Shown here: positions 41,447 to 49,306 of the stretch, piece by piece
How the letters are laid out: every line of letters starts with the position of its first letter
Position numbering within the stretch: the first letter of the stretch is position 1
Assembly (NCBI GenBank): GCA_963736305.1
Contig: CAVTOD010000008.1
Location: forward strand, 62,001 to 126,000
DNA from: DASUPK01 sp963736305
GTDB lineage: Bacteria > Actinomycetota > Thermoleophilia > Solirubrobacterales > 70-9
Length of the DNA stretch: 64,000 nt
Reading direction: 5' to 3'
Program-made: the position numbers and the translations under genes
Notes under the pieces: generated by a model
The model's database searches: none
What the model was told of the DNA's origin: nothing
What the model saw: only the letters and a program-made list of their open reading frames with translations

Positions 41447-42780
41447 CAGACCGTCCCCTCGAGCTCAGCGATCGAGTCGGCGAGGGCACCGCGCAGGCCG
41501 TCGAGGTTGGAGATCGCCTCCGGATCCGAGCAGAGGCCGAAGGCGAGCTCGCCCGCGAGCGAGATGACCGAGACGCGGAGGGCGTGCCGGTCGGCCGGTT
41601 CGGCGAAAGAGCAGAACTGCTCGACGGCGTGGTTCAGGATCACCGCCCGCTGTCTCGGCCCGGGGACGTTCGAAACGGAGAGCGCGAACTCGCGCGGGCC
41701 GGAGGTCAATCGGGTCACCCCCTTGTAGAGGGGCCGGAAGCGGCCGACGGCGTGAAAGAAGGCGTAGAGGGCGTCCGCATCGTGATCGAACTTTCTCTCC
41801 CGCGTCTCGGCATTGATCAAACGCAGGCGCTCGCGGGGGTCCTCCTCCGCGATCGGCAGGTCCACGTTGAGGAACGAATCGCGGTTCCCCAGCTGTCCCT
41901 TCTCCTCCTCTCTGGCGTGCAGGCAGACGGGCACCTGTACGCGCAGGTTGTGCGCGGGGTGATTCCCGTCCTCGATCCAGCGGCGGAGCCCCCCGGCGAC
42001 GACCGCCAGGATCACGTCGTTCACCGTGACACCGTCGCCCGCGGTGTGCTCGATCCGCTTCAGCCGTGCCAGCGGGAAGGTGGTCCAGGAGACCTCTCGG
42101 CCGGGCCCGATGTGGCGGTCGAGGGAGGAGACGGCGCCGGGCCGGAGCTCGCGCCAGAGGGCGGCGGGCAGCCTGATCAGGATCCGCGCCTCCTCGGCCG
42201 GCGGACTCGCTCCCTTCGCGGAGCCGGCCGCGGGCTTGGCGGCCGGGCTCGGGCTCGCAGTGTGAGGCATGGGCTGCGGCGCCTGCGAGTCGTCATCCCA
42301 GAGCAGGCCAGCGGCGAGCTTGATCGCGCTGACACCGTCGGCCATCGCGTGGTGGATGCGCCCGATGATCGCCACCCGGTTGCCGGTGAGGGGCAGCACG
42401 TCGAGGCGCCAGAGCGGGCGCGTGTGATCGAGGCGCTCGGAGAGCAGCTCCCCGACGGCGCCGCGGAGCTCCTCGTCGGAGAGGGGGTCGGCATGGTCTG
42501 GCTCGGCGACGTGCCAGTCGAGATCGACGTCGGCCGCCTCGACCCAGGCGGGCCGTCCCAGCCCGAGCCGGGGTTCCTCGACCCGCTGGCTCAACCGGGG
42601 AAAGGCTCCGATCCGCTCGGCGACTCGGTCGCGAAGTTGGTCTCCGGAGAGCGGCCGGCCCTGGGAATCGGGGGCGAGAATCAGGACCTTCCCGGTGTGT
42701 CCTTTGATCGCGGTCGACTCCAGACGAAGGATCTGCGCGTCATCGACGCTCAGCCGCTCTCTGGTCGGTGCGCCGCTCAC
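41446..42780 (-). CDS. WS/DGAT wax ester synthase / diacylglycerol acyltransferase
   Basis: A 444-aa bifunctional acyltransferase. The catalytic motif HHxxxDG is present in IIGRIHHAMADGVSAIKLA; the C-terminal half has GVTVNDVILAVVAGGLRRW and SNVPGPRQRAVILNH, both family hallmarks. It esterifies alcohols or diacylglycerol with acyl-CoA to make storage lipid. Starts with GTG 42780. It sits in an otherwise unrelated two-gene operon with the LigD-like protein. Confidence 0.94.
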   Translation of the reverse strand: MSGAPTRERLSVDDAQILRLESTAIKGHTGKVLILAPDSQGRPLSGDQLRDRVAERIGAFPRLSQRVEEPRLGLGRPAWVEAADVDLDWHVAEPDHADPLSDEELRGAVGELLSERLDHTRPLWRLDVLPLTGNRVAIIGRIHHAMADGVSAIKLAAGLLWDDDSQAPQPMPHTASPSPAAKPAAGSAKGASPPAEEARILIRLPAALWRELRPGAVSSLDRHIGPGREVSWTTFPLARLKRIEHTAGDGVTVNDVILAVVAGGLRRWIEDGNHPAHNLRVQVPVCLHAREEEKGQLGNRDSFLNVDLPIAEEDPRERLRLINAETRERKFDHDADALYAFFHAVGRFRPLYKGVTRLTSGPREFALSVSNVPGPRQRAVILNHAVEQFCSFAEPADRHALRVSVISLAGELAFGLCSDPEAISNLDGLRGALADSIAELEGTV

Positions 42781-42885
42781 CCCGACATGATCGCGCCCGG
42801 GAGGGCCGGAGGCGAGATTGGCCTAAACCGTTTTTGTCATTGAGCGACGGGTACACCCGTCGTGAGCAAGCAAAGGAGACAAGAA

Positions 42886-43074
42886 ATGGGTGAGCACATA
42901 GATGAGGCGAAGGGCCGCACGAAGGAAGCGGCCGGAGACCTCACTGACGACGACAAGCTCAAGCGCGAGGGCAAGATCGACCGCGCGGTTTCGAGCGTCA
43001 AGGACAAGGTCGACGACGCCGCCGACAAGGTGAAGGACAAGGTCGGCAGGGGCGACGACGATTCTCGCGACTAA
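42886..43074 (+). CDS. CsbD family stress protein
   Basis: A 62-aa highly charged helical protein: MGEHIDEAKGRTKEAAGDLT, DDDKLKREGKIDRAVSSVKD, KVDDAADKVKDKVG. This is the CsbD pattern; members are induced by general stress, with unclear function. AAAGGAGA precedes ATG at 42886. Followed by a strong terminator, so probably monocistronic. Confidence 0.93.
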   Translation: MGEHIDEAKGRTKEAAGDLTDDDKLKREGKIDRAVSSVKDKVDDAADKVKDKVGRGDDDSRD

Positions 43075-43103
43075 CCGCCCGCCGAATAGCTGAAGCAGGG
43101 AAT

Positions 43104-43129
43104 GAGGCCGGAGCGAATGCTCCGGCCTC
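43104..43129 (+). terminator. intrinsic terminator of the CsbD gene
   Basis: GAGGCCGGAGC-GAAT-GCTCCGGCCTC: an 11-bp perfect stem with 4-nt loop, 29 bp after the CsbD stop, followed by TTGCTGT. Confidence 0.85.
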
Positions 43130-43300
43130 TTGCTGTGGGGATTCGGGGAACTACGGATCCGAACCCGAAGTTCTTCCTGATGACGATTTCCCGCGCGGCG
43201 GGCAGACTGGCCGTGCCAAGGGGAGAGCAGGAAACCAACACCACCCGCCCGCCGCGTGTTGACTCATACGGGCCGCCCTAGGGGGGCGGCCCGTTTTGTT
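43130..43300 (+). ncRNA. candidate small RNA between two terminators
   Basis: This stretch has no protein-like frame, yet it ends in a second strong plus-strand terminator, implying a transcript that starts inside it. Elements: GAACT...AGTTC pairing at about 43148-43173, and a hairpin CAACAC...GTGTTG (about 43236-43261) with a C-rich loop CACCCGCCCGCCGC. It recalls C-rich-loop RNAs such as actinobacterial 6C, but lacks six consecutive C. No clear promoter; the start is unknown. Confidence 0.35.
43269..43300 (+). terminator. strong intrinsic terminator with T-run
   Basis: CGGGCCGCCC-TAGGG-GGGCGGCCCG followed by TTTTGTT: a 10-bp stem and clear T-tract in plus orientation. The convergent minus-strand membrane gene has its TAG stop in the loop. 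Confidence 0.9.
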
Positions 43301-44081
43301 CTCCGGACCCCTGTCGCTGCGCTGGGGTCCGGTGCGTCAGCGCCCGCTGCATCGAGGTGGCGGAAGGCATCTCGCCCCGCGCCGCAAGGAGGCGGAAGGC
43401 GACGAGCACGATTGCAAGACCCTCGATCGGCGCGAGCAGCCCCTCGGCCACGAGGTCGACCACCGTGACGAGGCCGACACCATGGAACGGTGCGCTGACC
43501 GCGGCGACGACCGCCTCGGTGAGCAGGGTGATCCCGACGACGATCAGGAGCACCCGCCAGAAGTTGCCCCGGACTAACTGCGCGCTGCGCCTCAGGGCTC
43601 CCCGAACGGTGCGATGCTCGAACTTGATCAGCGGCGGGGAGATACTGAAGTAGGCCAGGAAGACGAGCCCCGGGATGACGAGGAGCAGAAACCCGAGGGC
43701 GGCCCCGACGCTGAGCACGAGGTCCAGGAGGATCAGCCTGCCCAGGGGCAGCGACCTCGCCAGGATTCTGATCCCCGGGAGCGGCTGGTTGGCTCGCCAC
43801 TCGACCACCGCCGCCGCCGCCATTCCGGCATAGACGGCCTGGCCGAGGAGGTTGACTGCGACGGTGATCGGGACGGCGGCGAGGATCGCGACGTCCCGCG
43901 CGCTCCTGATGCCCTCAACGTTCAGTCCGTCGAGCAGTCCATCCACCAGGGATTGCGGGAGAAGGACGACGATCGCCGTCGGGATCAGGAACTTCCAGTG
44001 CCGGCGATAGACCGCTGCGATGTCCCGGGCCACGCCCCGGACCGAGAGGGAACTCGCCTCGGCCTCCTTCGTGACCGCCAT
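43278..44081 (-). CDS. multi-pass membrane protein
   Basis: A 267-aa protein with about six helices: FLIPTAIVVLLPQSLVDGLL, AVPITVAVNLLGQAVYAGMA, GFLLLVIPGLVFLAYFSISP, RVLLIVVGITLLTEAVVAAV and a last one about 215-235. The VIPGLVFLAYFSISPPLIKF and GALRRSAQLVRGNFWRVLLI blocks recall YciC/GDPD-membrane-domain-like proteins. Role unknown. The last codons run through the terminator stem. TACCAT at 44088-44093 lies 6 nt before ATG. Confidence 0.85.
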   Translation of the reverse strand: MAVTKEAEASSLSVRGVARDIAAVYRRHWKFLIPTAIVVLLPQSLVDGLLDGLNVEGIRSARDVAILAAVPITVAVNLLGQAVYAGMAAAAVVEWRANQPLPGIRILARSLPLGRLILLDLVLSVGAALGFLLLVIPGLVFLAYFSISPPLIKFEHRTVRGALRRSAQLVRGNFWRVLLIVVGITLLTEAVVAAVSAPFHGVGLVTVVDLVAEGLLAPIEGLAIVLVAFRLLAARGEMPSATSMQRALTHRTPAQRQGSGEQNGPPP

Positions 44082-44119
44082 CCGGCGATGGTATGTGGCC
44101 CGGAGATAGAGTCGCCCGC

Positions 44120-44767
44120 GTGCCGCTGACCTCGGTGACCGACTTCACCCTGCAGGCCCAGCATCTGCTCCGCGACGAGCATCAGTTCAAGTGGTACGTC
44201 GTCACGCTGCTCACGCTGGTGATCTACGTGTACGCGGTCGAGGTGGAGCGACGGCGCTGGGACGTGATCCTCGCGGGAGTCGCCTTCTGGCTCGCGGACT
44301 GGATCAACGAGATCGCCAACTCGCTGATCCTCCATTTCTCCCACCGGGCCGCGCTCTGGACGGTCACCGGCGACACCGCCTATCTGATCCTGATCGGTCT
44401 GACGATCGAGATCTCGCTGATGTTCGCGATCTCGGGCGTGATCTACGCGAAGACACTCCGTGACGATCCGAGGGCGAAGCTGCTCGGGATGCCCAATCGC
44501 CTGACGATCGGGCTCGGGTTCTCGATCTTCGCCACCTTCGTCGAGGTCCTTCTGCACGGGACCGGCTACTTCCATTGGGACTACTGGTGGTGGAACTTCC
44601 CTTGCGTCCCACTGATCGTCGTCTTCGGATACCTGTGGTTCTTCCTGATCGCCGGCTACGTCTACGACCGGCCAGACGATCGCTCGCGCCTCCGGATTGT
44701 CGGAGCGATGGCGGCGGTCGTGATCCTCTCGGTGCTCATCTTCGGCGTCCTCCTGGAGTGGATTTAG
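44120..44767 (+). CDS. multi-pass membrane protein
   Basis: A 215-aa protein with six predicted helices, e.g. WYVVTLLTLVIYVYAVEV, VTGDTAYLILIGLTIEISLM, IGLGFSIFATFVEVLLHGTG and GAMAAVVILSVLIFGVLLEW, plus the aromatic stretch GYFHWDYWWWNFPCVPLIVV. I do not recognise the family. GTG at 44120 has TAGAGT at 44107-44112, 7 nt upstream. Divergent from the preceding membrane gene by 38 bp. Confidence 0.8.
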   Translation: MPLTSVTDFTLQAQHLLRDEHQFKWYVVTLLTLVIYVYAVEVERRRWDVILAGVAFWLADWINEIANSLILHFSHRAALWTVTGDTAYLILIGLTIEISLMFAISGVIYAKTLRDDPRAKLLGMPNRLTIGLGFSIFATFVEVLLHGTGYFHWDYWWWNFPCVPLIVVFGYLWFFLIAGYVYDRPDDRSRLRIVGAMAAVVILSVLIFGVLLEWI

Positions 44768-44792
44768 CTCCAGGGCGGGTATAGGGCCGGGA

Positions 44793-45386
44793 GTGAGGGA
44801 GCTGATCCCGGGCGTCTGGCACTGGACCGCGACCCATCCGAGTACGGGCAGCGAGGTCAGCTCGTACTGGGTCCGTCCGTCGAGGGCGGTGATCGACGCG
44901 CTGTTGCCCGAAGCGGGCATCGATGCCTTCGCCGCTGAGCCGCCCGACCGGGTCCTGCTCAGCAACCGGCACCACCTCCGTCACGCCGAGCTCTTCGCGC
45001 AGGAGCTCGGTTGCACGATCCACTGCCCGCAGCCCGGCCTCCACGAATTCGCCGATGGGCCGGAGGTGGAGGGATTCGACTTCGGCGACGAGGTCGCGCC
45101 CGGGATCGAGGCCATCGAGATCGGCGCGATCTGCCCGGACGAGAGCGCCCTGCTGATCCGCGATTCGCGCGCGCTGTCGATCGCCGACGGCATCCGCCAC
45201 TACGACGGCGAGATGGACTTCTTCCCCGACTCCCTCCTGGGGGACGATCCCCAGGGGGTCAAGGCGGGCCTGCGGGGGTCCTACTCGGGCGTCCTCGACC
45301 GAGATTTCGACAGCCTGCTCTTCGCCCACGGCGACCCGATCGCCGGGGTCGGCAAGGAGGCTCTTCGCAGCTTCACCCAGAGCTAG
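44793..45386 (+). CDS. metallo-beta-lactamase-fold-like protein, metal motif degenerate
   Basis: A 197-aa protein: opening LIPGVWHWTATHPSTGSEVS and strand order resemble MBL-fold hydrolases, but where HxHxDH should be, the sequence reads LSNRHHLRHAELFAQELGC. Later DFFPDSLLGDDPQGVKAGL and LLFAHGDPIAGVGKEAL match the LxxHG...G ending. Probably an altered-metal or non-enzymatic homologue. GTG start. Stop shares CTAG with the convergent neighbour. Confidence 0.7.
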   Translation: MRELIPGVWHWTATHPSTGSEVSSYWVRPSRAVIDALLPEAGIDAFAAEPPDRVLLSNRHHLRHAELFAQELGCTIHCPQPGLHEFADGPEVEGFDFGDEVAPGIEAIEIGAICPDESALLIRDSRALSIADGIRHYDGEMDFFPDSLLGDDPQGVKAGLRGSYSGVLDRDFDSLLFAHGDPIAGVGKEALRSFTQS

Positions 45387-45589
45387 GCGGCGCGGCGCTC
45401 GGCCGTGGGGCGGCGAGCCGGCATGGATACCACCCGCGCGCCGGATGGCCGGAGCTCCGCAACCTCAATCAACACGAACCCGTGACCGCATTCGCAGACG
45501 AATCCATCGAGCTCGTCGAGCTCCTCGACGGCAACCTCGAGCTCTTCGATGCAGTCCGGGTCCGAGCACACGATCCTGGCGAGCAGCAT
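45383..45589 (-). CDS. small Cys-containing conserved protein
   Basis: A 68-aa protein with Cys in MLLARIVCSDPDCIEELEVA and DGFVCECGHGFVLIEVAEL: two CxC/CxxxxC pairs that could form a zinc ribbon, and an Arg-rich tail. Seen from memory in related actinobacterial genomes as hypothetical. Role unknown. Confidence 0.75.
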   Translation of the reverse strand: MLLARIVCSDPDCIEELEVAVEELDELDGFVCECGHGFVLIEVAELRPSGARVVSMPARRPTAERRAA

Positions 45590-45664
45590 GGATCGATGCT
45601 TGCGAGGCGGCCGGATGGATCTCGAGAGCGAATGTGAACGGCGGGTTCCTTACGCTGCCCGCTG

Positions 45665-46156
45665 ATGGCCCGCCAGGCGTTTCGACTCGGCGACGAGAAG
45701 CCCGACATCTCCGCTGCGGGCGGCGTCGTCGTGCGGCGGGACGAGGAGGGCCGGACGAGGGTGGCGGTGATCCACCGCCCGAAGTACGGGGACTGGTCGC
45801 TGCCGAAGGGCAAGCTCGAGAAGGAGGAGGGCTGGCAGGAGGCCGCGCTCCGCGAGGTCAAGGAGGAGATCGGATATGAGTGCGAGGTCGGCCCGGAGCT
45901 CCCGCACGTCTCCTATCTGGACCGGAAGTCCCGGCGGAAGCTGGTCCGCTACTGGCTGATGGAGCCGATCAAGGGCGAGTTCAAGTCCCATGACGAGGTG
46001 GATGAGCTGCGCTGGCTGACAGCCGAGGAGGCGGAGGAGCAGCTCACCTATCCCCACGACGAGGAGCTGGTCAAGAAGGCGCTGCGGCGCTACCGCTGGC
46101 GGAGGTTCATGCGCGCGCTGACGCCGTGGTCGCGGCAGCCGATGCCCGGTCTCTGA
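45665..46156 (+). CDS. NUDIX hydrolase
   Basis: A 163-aa NUDIX protein: GGVVVRRDEEGRTRVAVIHR, WSLPKGKLEKEEGWQEAALR EVKEEIGYE is an intact Nudix box (Gx5Ex7REUxEExGU). The charged C-terminus RRYRWRRFMRAL follows. It cleaves nucleoside diphosphate-X compounds; MutT1-like proteins are nearest in style but the histidine-phosphatase half is absent. TACGCT at 45651-45656 lies 8 nt before ATG. Confidence 0.94.
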   Translation: MARQAFRLGDEKPDISAAGGVVVRRDEEGRTRVAVIHRPKYGDWSLPKGKLEKEEGWQEAALREVKEEIGYECEVGPELPHVSYLDRKSRRKLVRYWLMEPIKGEFKSHDEVDELRWLTAEEAEEQLTYPHDEELVKKALRRYRWRRFMRALTPWSRQPMPGL

Positions 46157-46242
46157 ACGATCCAGGCGAGTAACGCCGGGGGCCTAGGATGGACTGAGGA
46201 GTACGGCTGAGAAGACTTGACCTCGACGGAAGGAGTGGCGCC

Positions 46243-46761
46243 GTGACAGACAACACCGAGACCGCGATCCTCGCGGGAGGTTGCTTCTGGGGTGCGCAGG
46301 AGCTGCTTCGCAAGCGCGACGGCGTCATCTCGACCCGCGTCGGATACACCGGCGGCGAGAACGCCAACGCCACGTACGGGAACCATCCCGGCCACGCCGA
46401 GGGCGTCGAGATCGTCTTCGACCCCGACCGGATCTCCTACCGGGACCTCCTCGAGTTCTTCTTCCAGATCCACGACCCGACGACCAAGGACCGGCAGGGC
46501 AACGACATCGGCTCGAGCTACCGGTCGGAGATCTTCTACACGACCGACGAGCAGCGCCAGGTGGCCGAGGACACGATCGCCGACGTCGATGCGTCCGGCA
46601 TCTGGCCGGGCAAGGTCGTCACCGAGGTGAGCGAGGCCGGCCCGTTCTGGGAGGCCGAGCCGGAGCACCAGGACTACCTGCAGCACTACCCGAACGGCTA
46701 CACGTGTCACTTCGTGCGGCCCGACTGGAAGCTGCCGCACCGCGAGACCGCGCAGAGCTAA
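46243..46761 (+). CDS. msrA: peptide methionine-(S)-sulfoxide reductase
   Basis: A 172-aa MsrA: catalytic Cys14 in AILAGGCFWGAQELL, GVISTRVGYTGGENANATYG, HAEGVEIVFDPDRISYRDLL, FFFQIHDPTTKDRQGNDIGS, SYRSEIFYTTDEQ and EPEHQDYLQHYPNGYTCHF. It repairs oxidised methionine. GAAGGAG precedes the GTG; a TAGGAT element at about 46183 fits a normal-leader promoter, unlike many neighbours. Confidence 0.97.
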   Translation: MTDNTETAILAGGCFWGAQELLRKRDGVISTRVGYTGGENANATYGNHPGHAEGVEIVFDPDRISYRDLLEFFFQIHDPTTKDRQGNDIGSSYRSEIFYTTDEQRQVAEDTIADVDASGIWPGKVVTEVSEAGPFWEAEPEHQDYLQHYPNGYTCHFVRPDWKLPHRETAQS

Positions 46762-46805
46762 CTGGCTGCCGAAGGGACCCCTTCCTGCAGTTCTGAGCGT
46801 CTGGG

Positions 46806-48107
46806 CTAGCCCCTGACCTTCAGCTTTGCGCTCTGCCGGTTGGCCAGCCCGCCCTGAGGCGCGAATGTGATTCGGGCCCTCAACTTCACCTTGCCCGTTC
46901 GCCGCAGTCTCTGTTTGGCGAGCTTCGAGAGATGGAGCGGCACCGTGATCGTCGGGGGTTCCCCGGAGGCGCCGGATGACTTCAGGAGGAGCTTGCGCTT
47001 CTGCTTCTTGGCCGTCGAAGCACTGAGCGGGGCCGTCGCATCGCTCACCGAGACCCGGCCATTTGCCTGAACGCTGACCCGGAGCTTTCGCCCCCTGACC
47101 GCGAAGCTGAAGGTGTTTGCGGCGGCGAAGATCTCCGCGCTCGAGAAACGCGTGGATCCGTCGTATCCGCCGGCTACCAGCACCCGACCGTCGGGGAGCG
47201 GCGCCGCTACGGCGCCGGTGCGGGCCGTGCCCATGGCGCCAATGCCCGCCGAGCTGAACGAGCTGGTCGCGGGATTGAAGACCTCGGCGCTCGCCTGGTA
47301 ACCACCAACCCCTTCGACGAAAACGCCCCCGCTGACCAGCACCCGTCCGTCGGGCAGCGGCGCCGCGACGGGGGCTTGCCGAGCGGTGCTCATGGCGCCA
47401 AGTCCGGCCGAGCTGAACGAGTTGGTTGCGGGGTCGAAGACCGCAGCGCTCGAAAGCGGGGCGCCGTTGGTGCCCCCGGCGATCAGCACCCGTCCGTCGG
47501 GGAGCGGCGACGCGGCGGCGCGGGCGCGATCGGTTCCCATGTCAGCTACTGGCGTGAACGCGTTGGTGGCCGGGTTGAACACCTCGGCGCTGGACAGACG
47601 GGTAGCCCCATCGTTGCCCCCGGCCACCAGCACGCGCCCACCCGGAAGTGGCGCGGCGGCGGCGCGAACACGGGGGGTGCCCATTGCGCCCACCGGGGTG
47701 AAATCGTCGGTGGCGGGATTGAAGACCTCGGCGCTCGCGAGGTCGTGATCGACGCCGTCGTTGTAGGAGCCGCCGGCGACCAGCACCCGTCCGTCGGGCA
47801 GCGGTGCCGCGACCGCGCCGCGGCGGAGGGTGCCCATTGGGCCGACTCCCGCCGAGCTGAACGAGTTGGTCGCCGGATTGAAGACTTCGGCGCTCGCGAG
47901 GTAGTGATCCCCTCCGCTGTCGTCGTAGTAGCCCCCGGCCACCAACACCCGCCCGTCCTGCAGCGGCGCCGCGACCGCTGCATAGCGGGCGGTGCCCATG
48001 GAGCCGGTGGGACCGAAGGATCCTGCACCCGCGCCGAGCGCGGTTTGCGGGACGAACACCCAGAGGGCCAGCGCCAGCCCAGCGGCAACCCGAAGCCTGC
48101 AGACCAT
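46806..48107 (-). CDS. secreted six-repeat kelch beta-propeller protein
   Basis: A 433-aa exported protein: signal peptide MVCRLRVAAGLALALWVFV and ALGA cleavage site, six kelch-type repeats each with AAPLPDGRVLVAGG and SAEVFNPATNSFS (about 30-325), and a C-terminal Ig-like/basic region with LKVRG end. Six copies give a complete six-bladed propeller. Function unknown, likely surface binding. ATG at 48107 has TACCTT at 48114-48119, 6 nt upstream; the open frame further upstream is antisense to the next gene. Confidence 0.9.
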   Translation of the reverse strand: MVCRLRVAAGLALALWVFVPQTALGAGAGSFGPTGSMGTARYAAVAAPLQDGRVLVAGGYYDDSGGDHYLASAEVFNPATNSFSSAGVGPMGTLRRGAVAAPLPDGRVLVAGGSYNDGVDHDLASAEVFNPATDDFTPVGAMGTPRVRAAAAPLPGGRVLVAGGNDGATRLSSAEVFNPATNAFTPVADMGTDRARAAASPLPDGRVLIAGGTNGAPLSSAAVFDPATNSFSSAGLGAMSTARQAPVAAPLPDGRVLVSGGVFVEGVGGYQASAEVFNPATSSFSSAGIGAMGTARTGAVAAPLPDGRVLVAGGYDGSTRFSSAEIFAAANTFSFAVRGRKLRVSVQANGRVSVSDATAPLSASTAKKQKRKLLLKSSGASGEPPTITVPLHLSKLAKQRLRRTGKVKLRARITFAPQGGLANRQSAKLKVRG

Positions 48108-48135
48108 GGACCCAAGGTAGTCTGCCCGCGGGGAG

Positions 48136-48885
48136 ATGGGATATCTGGTCAAAGCTCCGCTCGGGCTCGCAATGTTCATCGGTGGGATCGTGCTCTTCAA
48201 CGTGAAGCTGGTTTCGCTCCTCGAGACCGGGACCTGCGCGTCGGGGAACACGCCATACCAGATCTCCCAGCCCTGCCCGTCGGGGACCGGGACGGACATC
48301 CTGTTGTTGATGGCCGGCCTCTTCGGCGGGCTGATCGGAGCCGGGATCTTCGCCTTCCGCGGCGACCCGCCCTGGAACAAGGACAAGCCGCTGAACAGGG
48401 CCAGCGACTTCAGCTTCGGCCTCTTCGCCTGGGGGCTCTTCTTCGCGGCAACCGGCGCGACCTCGCTGATCGCGTCGCTGACCAATCAGGCGATCCAGGA
48501 TTCGAGCGGCGGCAAGGCCGGCGGCCTGATCGTCGGGGCCACCTTCCTGCTGATGGGAGTGCCCGCGCTGCTGCTCTCGCTCTGGCGGCTGGTGAGTGGC
48601 CTCGGCAAGCGCGATGAGCGGCCCGCGACCGCCATGGCATCGGCCGGCCTGGGCGGGATGGGCGGCGGGATGATGGCGCGGATGAGCGCCGGCCTGAACC
48701 AGGCGCGCGCGGCGCAGCAGCTCGGCAACCGCCTCCCCTGGGGCTCGACCGGGACGGCGTCCGCGGGCGGAGGCACTGGTGGCCAGATCGCGAAGCTCGA
48801 GCGGCTCCAGAAGCTCCGGGAGTCCGGGGCGCTGACCGACTCCGAGTTCGAGCGCGAGAAGGCCAAGATCCTGTCCGAGAACTGA
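48136..48885 (+). CDS. membrane protein with C-terminal SHOCT motif
   Basis: A 249-aa protein: helices VKAPLGLAMFIGGIVLFNVK, ILLLMAGLFGGLIGAGIFAF, FGLFAWGLFFAATGATSLIA and GLIVGATFLLMGVPALLLSL, then a Gly/Met-rich linker and a SHOCT end: IAKLERLQKLRESGALTDSE, FEREKAKIL. SHOCT segments are short oligomerisation or docking modules. Two Cys in GTCASGNTPYQISQPCPSG face outside. Divergent from the kelch gene with only 28 bp between starts. Confidence 0.9.
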   Translation: MGYLVKAPLGLAMFIGGIVLFNVKLVSLLETGTCASGNTPYQISQPCPSGTGTDILLLMAGLFGGLIGAGIFAFRGDPPWNKDKPLNRASDFSFGLFAWGLFFAATGATSLIASLTNQAIQDSSGGKAGGLIVGATFLLMGVPALLLSLWRLVSGLGKRDERPATAMASAGLGGMGGGMMARMSAGLNQARAAQQLGNRLPWGSTGTASAGGGTGGQIAKLERLQKLRESGALTDSEFEREKAKILSEN

Positions 48886-48922
48886 ACCGGCGTGCCCAGG
48901 ATTCCCGTCGGCTGCGGCTGAG

Positions 48923-49270
48923 TCAGCTGTCGAGGGTCACCGTGACGCGAACGCCGGTGTCTGCGTCGCCGTCCGCCACGGCCATGCCGGTGTAGCTGCG
49001 CCCGCGGATCCGGATCTCGACGGGGGCAGGCTCGCGAAGGTTCCGCCACCACACCTTCCGCTCCGGCCAGCCGACGCCGATCGTCACGGCGCCATCGTTC
49101 TGGGAGTACTCGACCGGGAATGTGTACCGGTGGCCGGTGCGGCGGCCCGTGACCGTGATCAGGGCGTACCTGCCGGACGCGAGCCGATGAAGGGGGGAGC
49201 GCAGGAGGGCCTTGACGATCGGATTCGCCGTGCGGTTGATGACTGCGAAGCGCCCGTGGCCTGTCGCCAT
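48923..49270 (-). CDS. nitroreductase/deazaflavin-family small protein
   Basis: A 115-aa split-barrel protein: FAVINRTANPIVKALLRSP, YALITVTGRRTGHRYTFPVE, IGVGWPERKVWWRNLREPAP, VEIRIRGRSYTGMAVADG. The TGRRTGxxYTFPV and WWRNL blocks mark it as a relative of F420-dependent reductases. ATG at 49270 has TACGCT at 49278-49283, 7 nt upstream. Divergent from the amidase (36 bp). Confidence 0.88.
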   Translation of the reverse strand: MATGHGRFAVINRTANPIVKALLRSPLHRLASGRYALITVTGRRTGHRYTFPVEYSQNDGAVTIGVGWPERKVWWRNLREPAPVEIRIRGRSYTGMAVADGDADTGVRVTVTLDS

Positions 49271-49306
49271 GGCGGCCAGCGTACGGGTACAGGTAGCGTG
49301 CCGCCT

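Noticed and set aside
43130..43300. 6C RNA
   Set aside because: The C-rich loop has no run of six C and only one such hairpin is present, so only a generic small-RNA candidate is kept.
47100..48000. CRISPR-like or tandem DNA repeat
   Set aside because: Periodicity comes from six in-frame kelch repeats encoding AAPLPDGRVLVAGG; there are no spacers.
46806..48485. N-terminal extension of the kelch protein beyond 48107
   Set aside because: The signal peptide and a TACCTT promoter-like site fix the start at 48107; the extension is antisense to the SHOCT gene.
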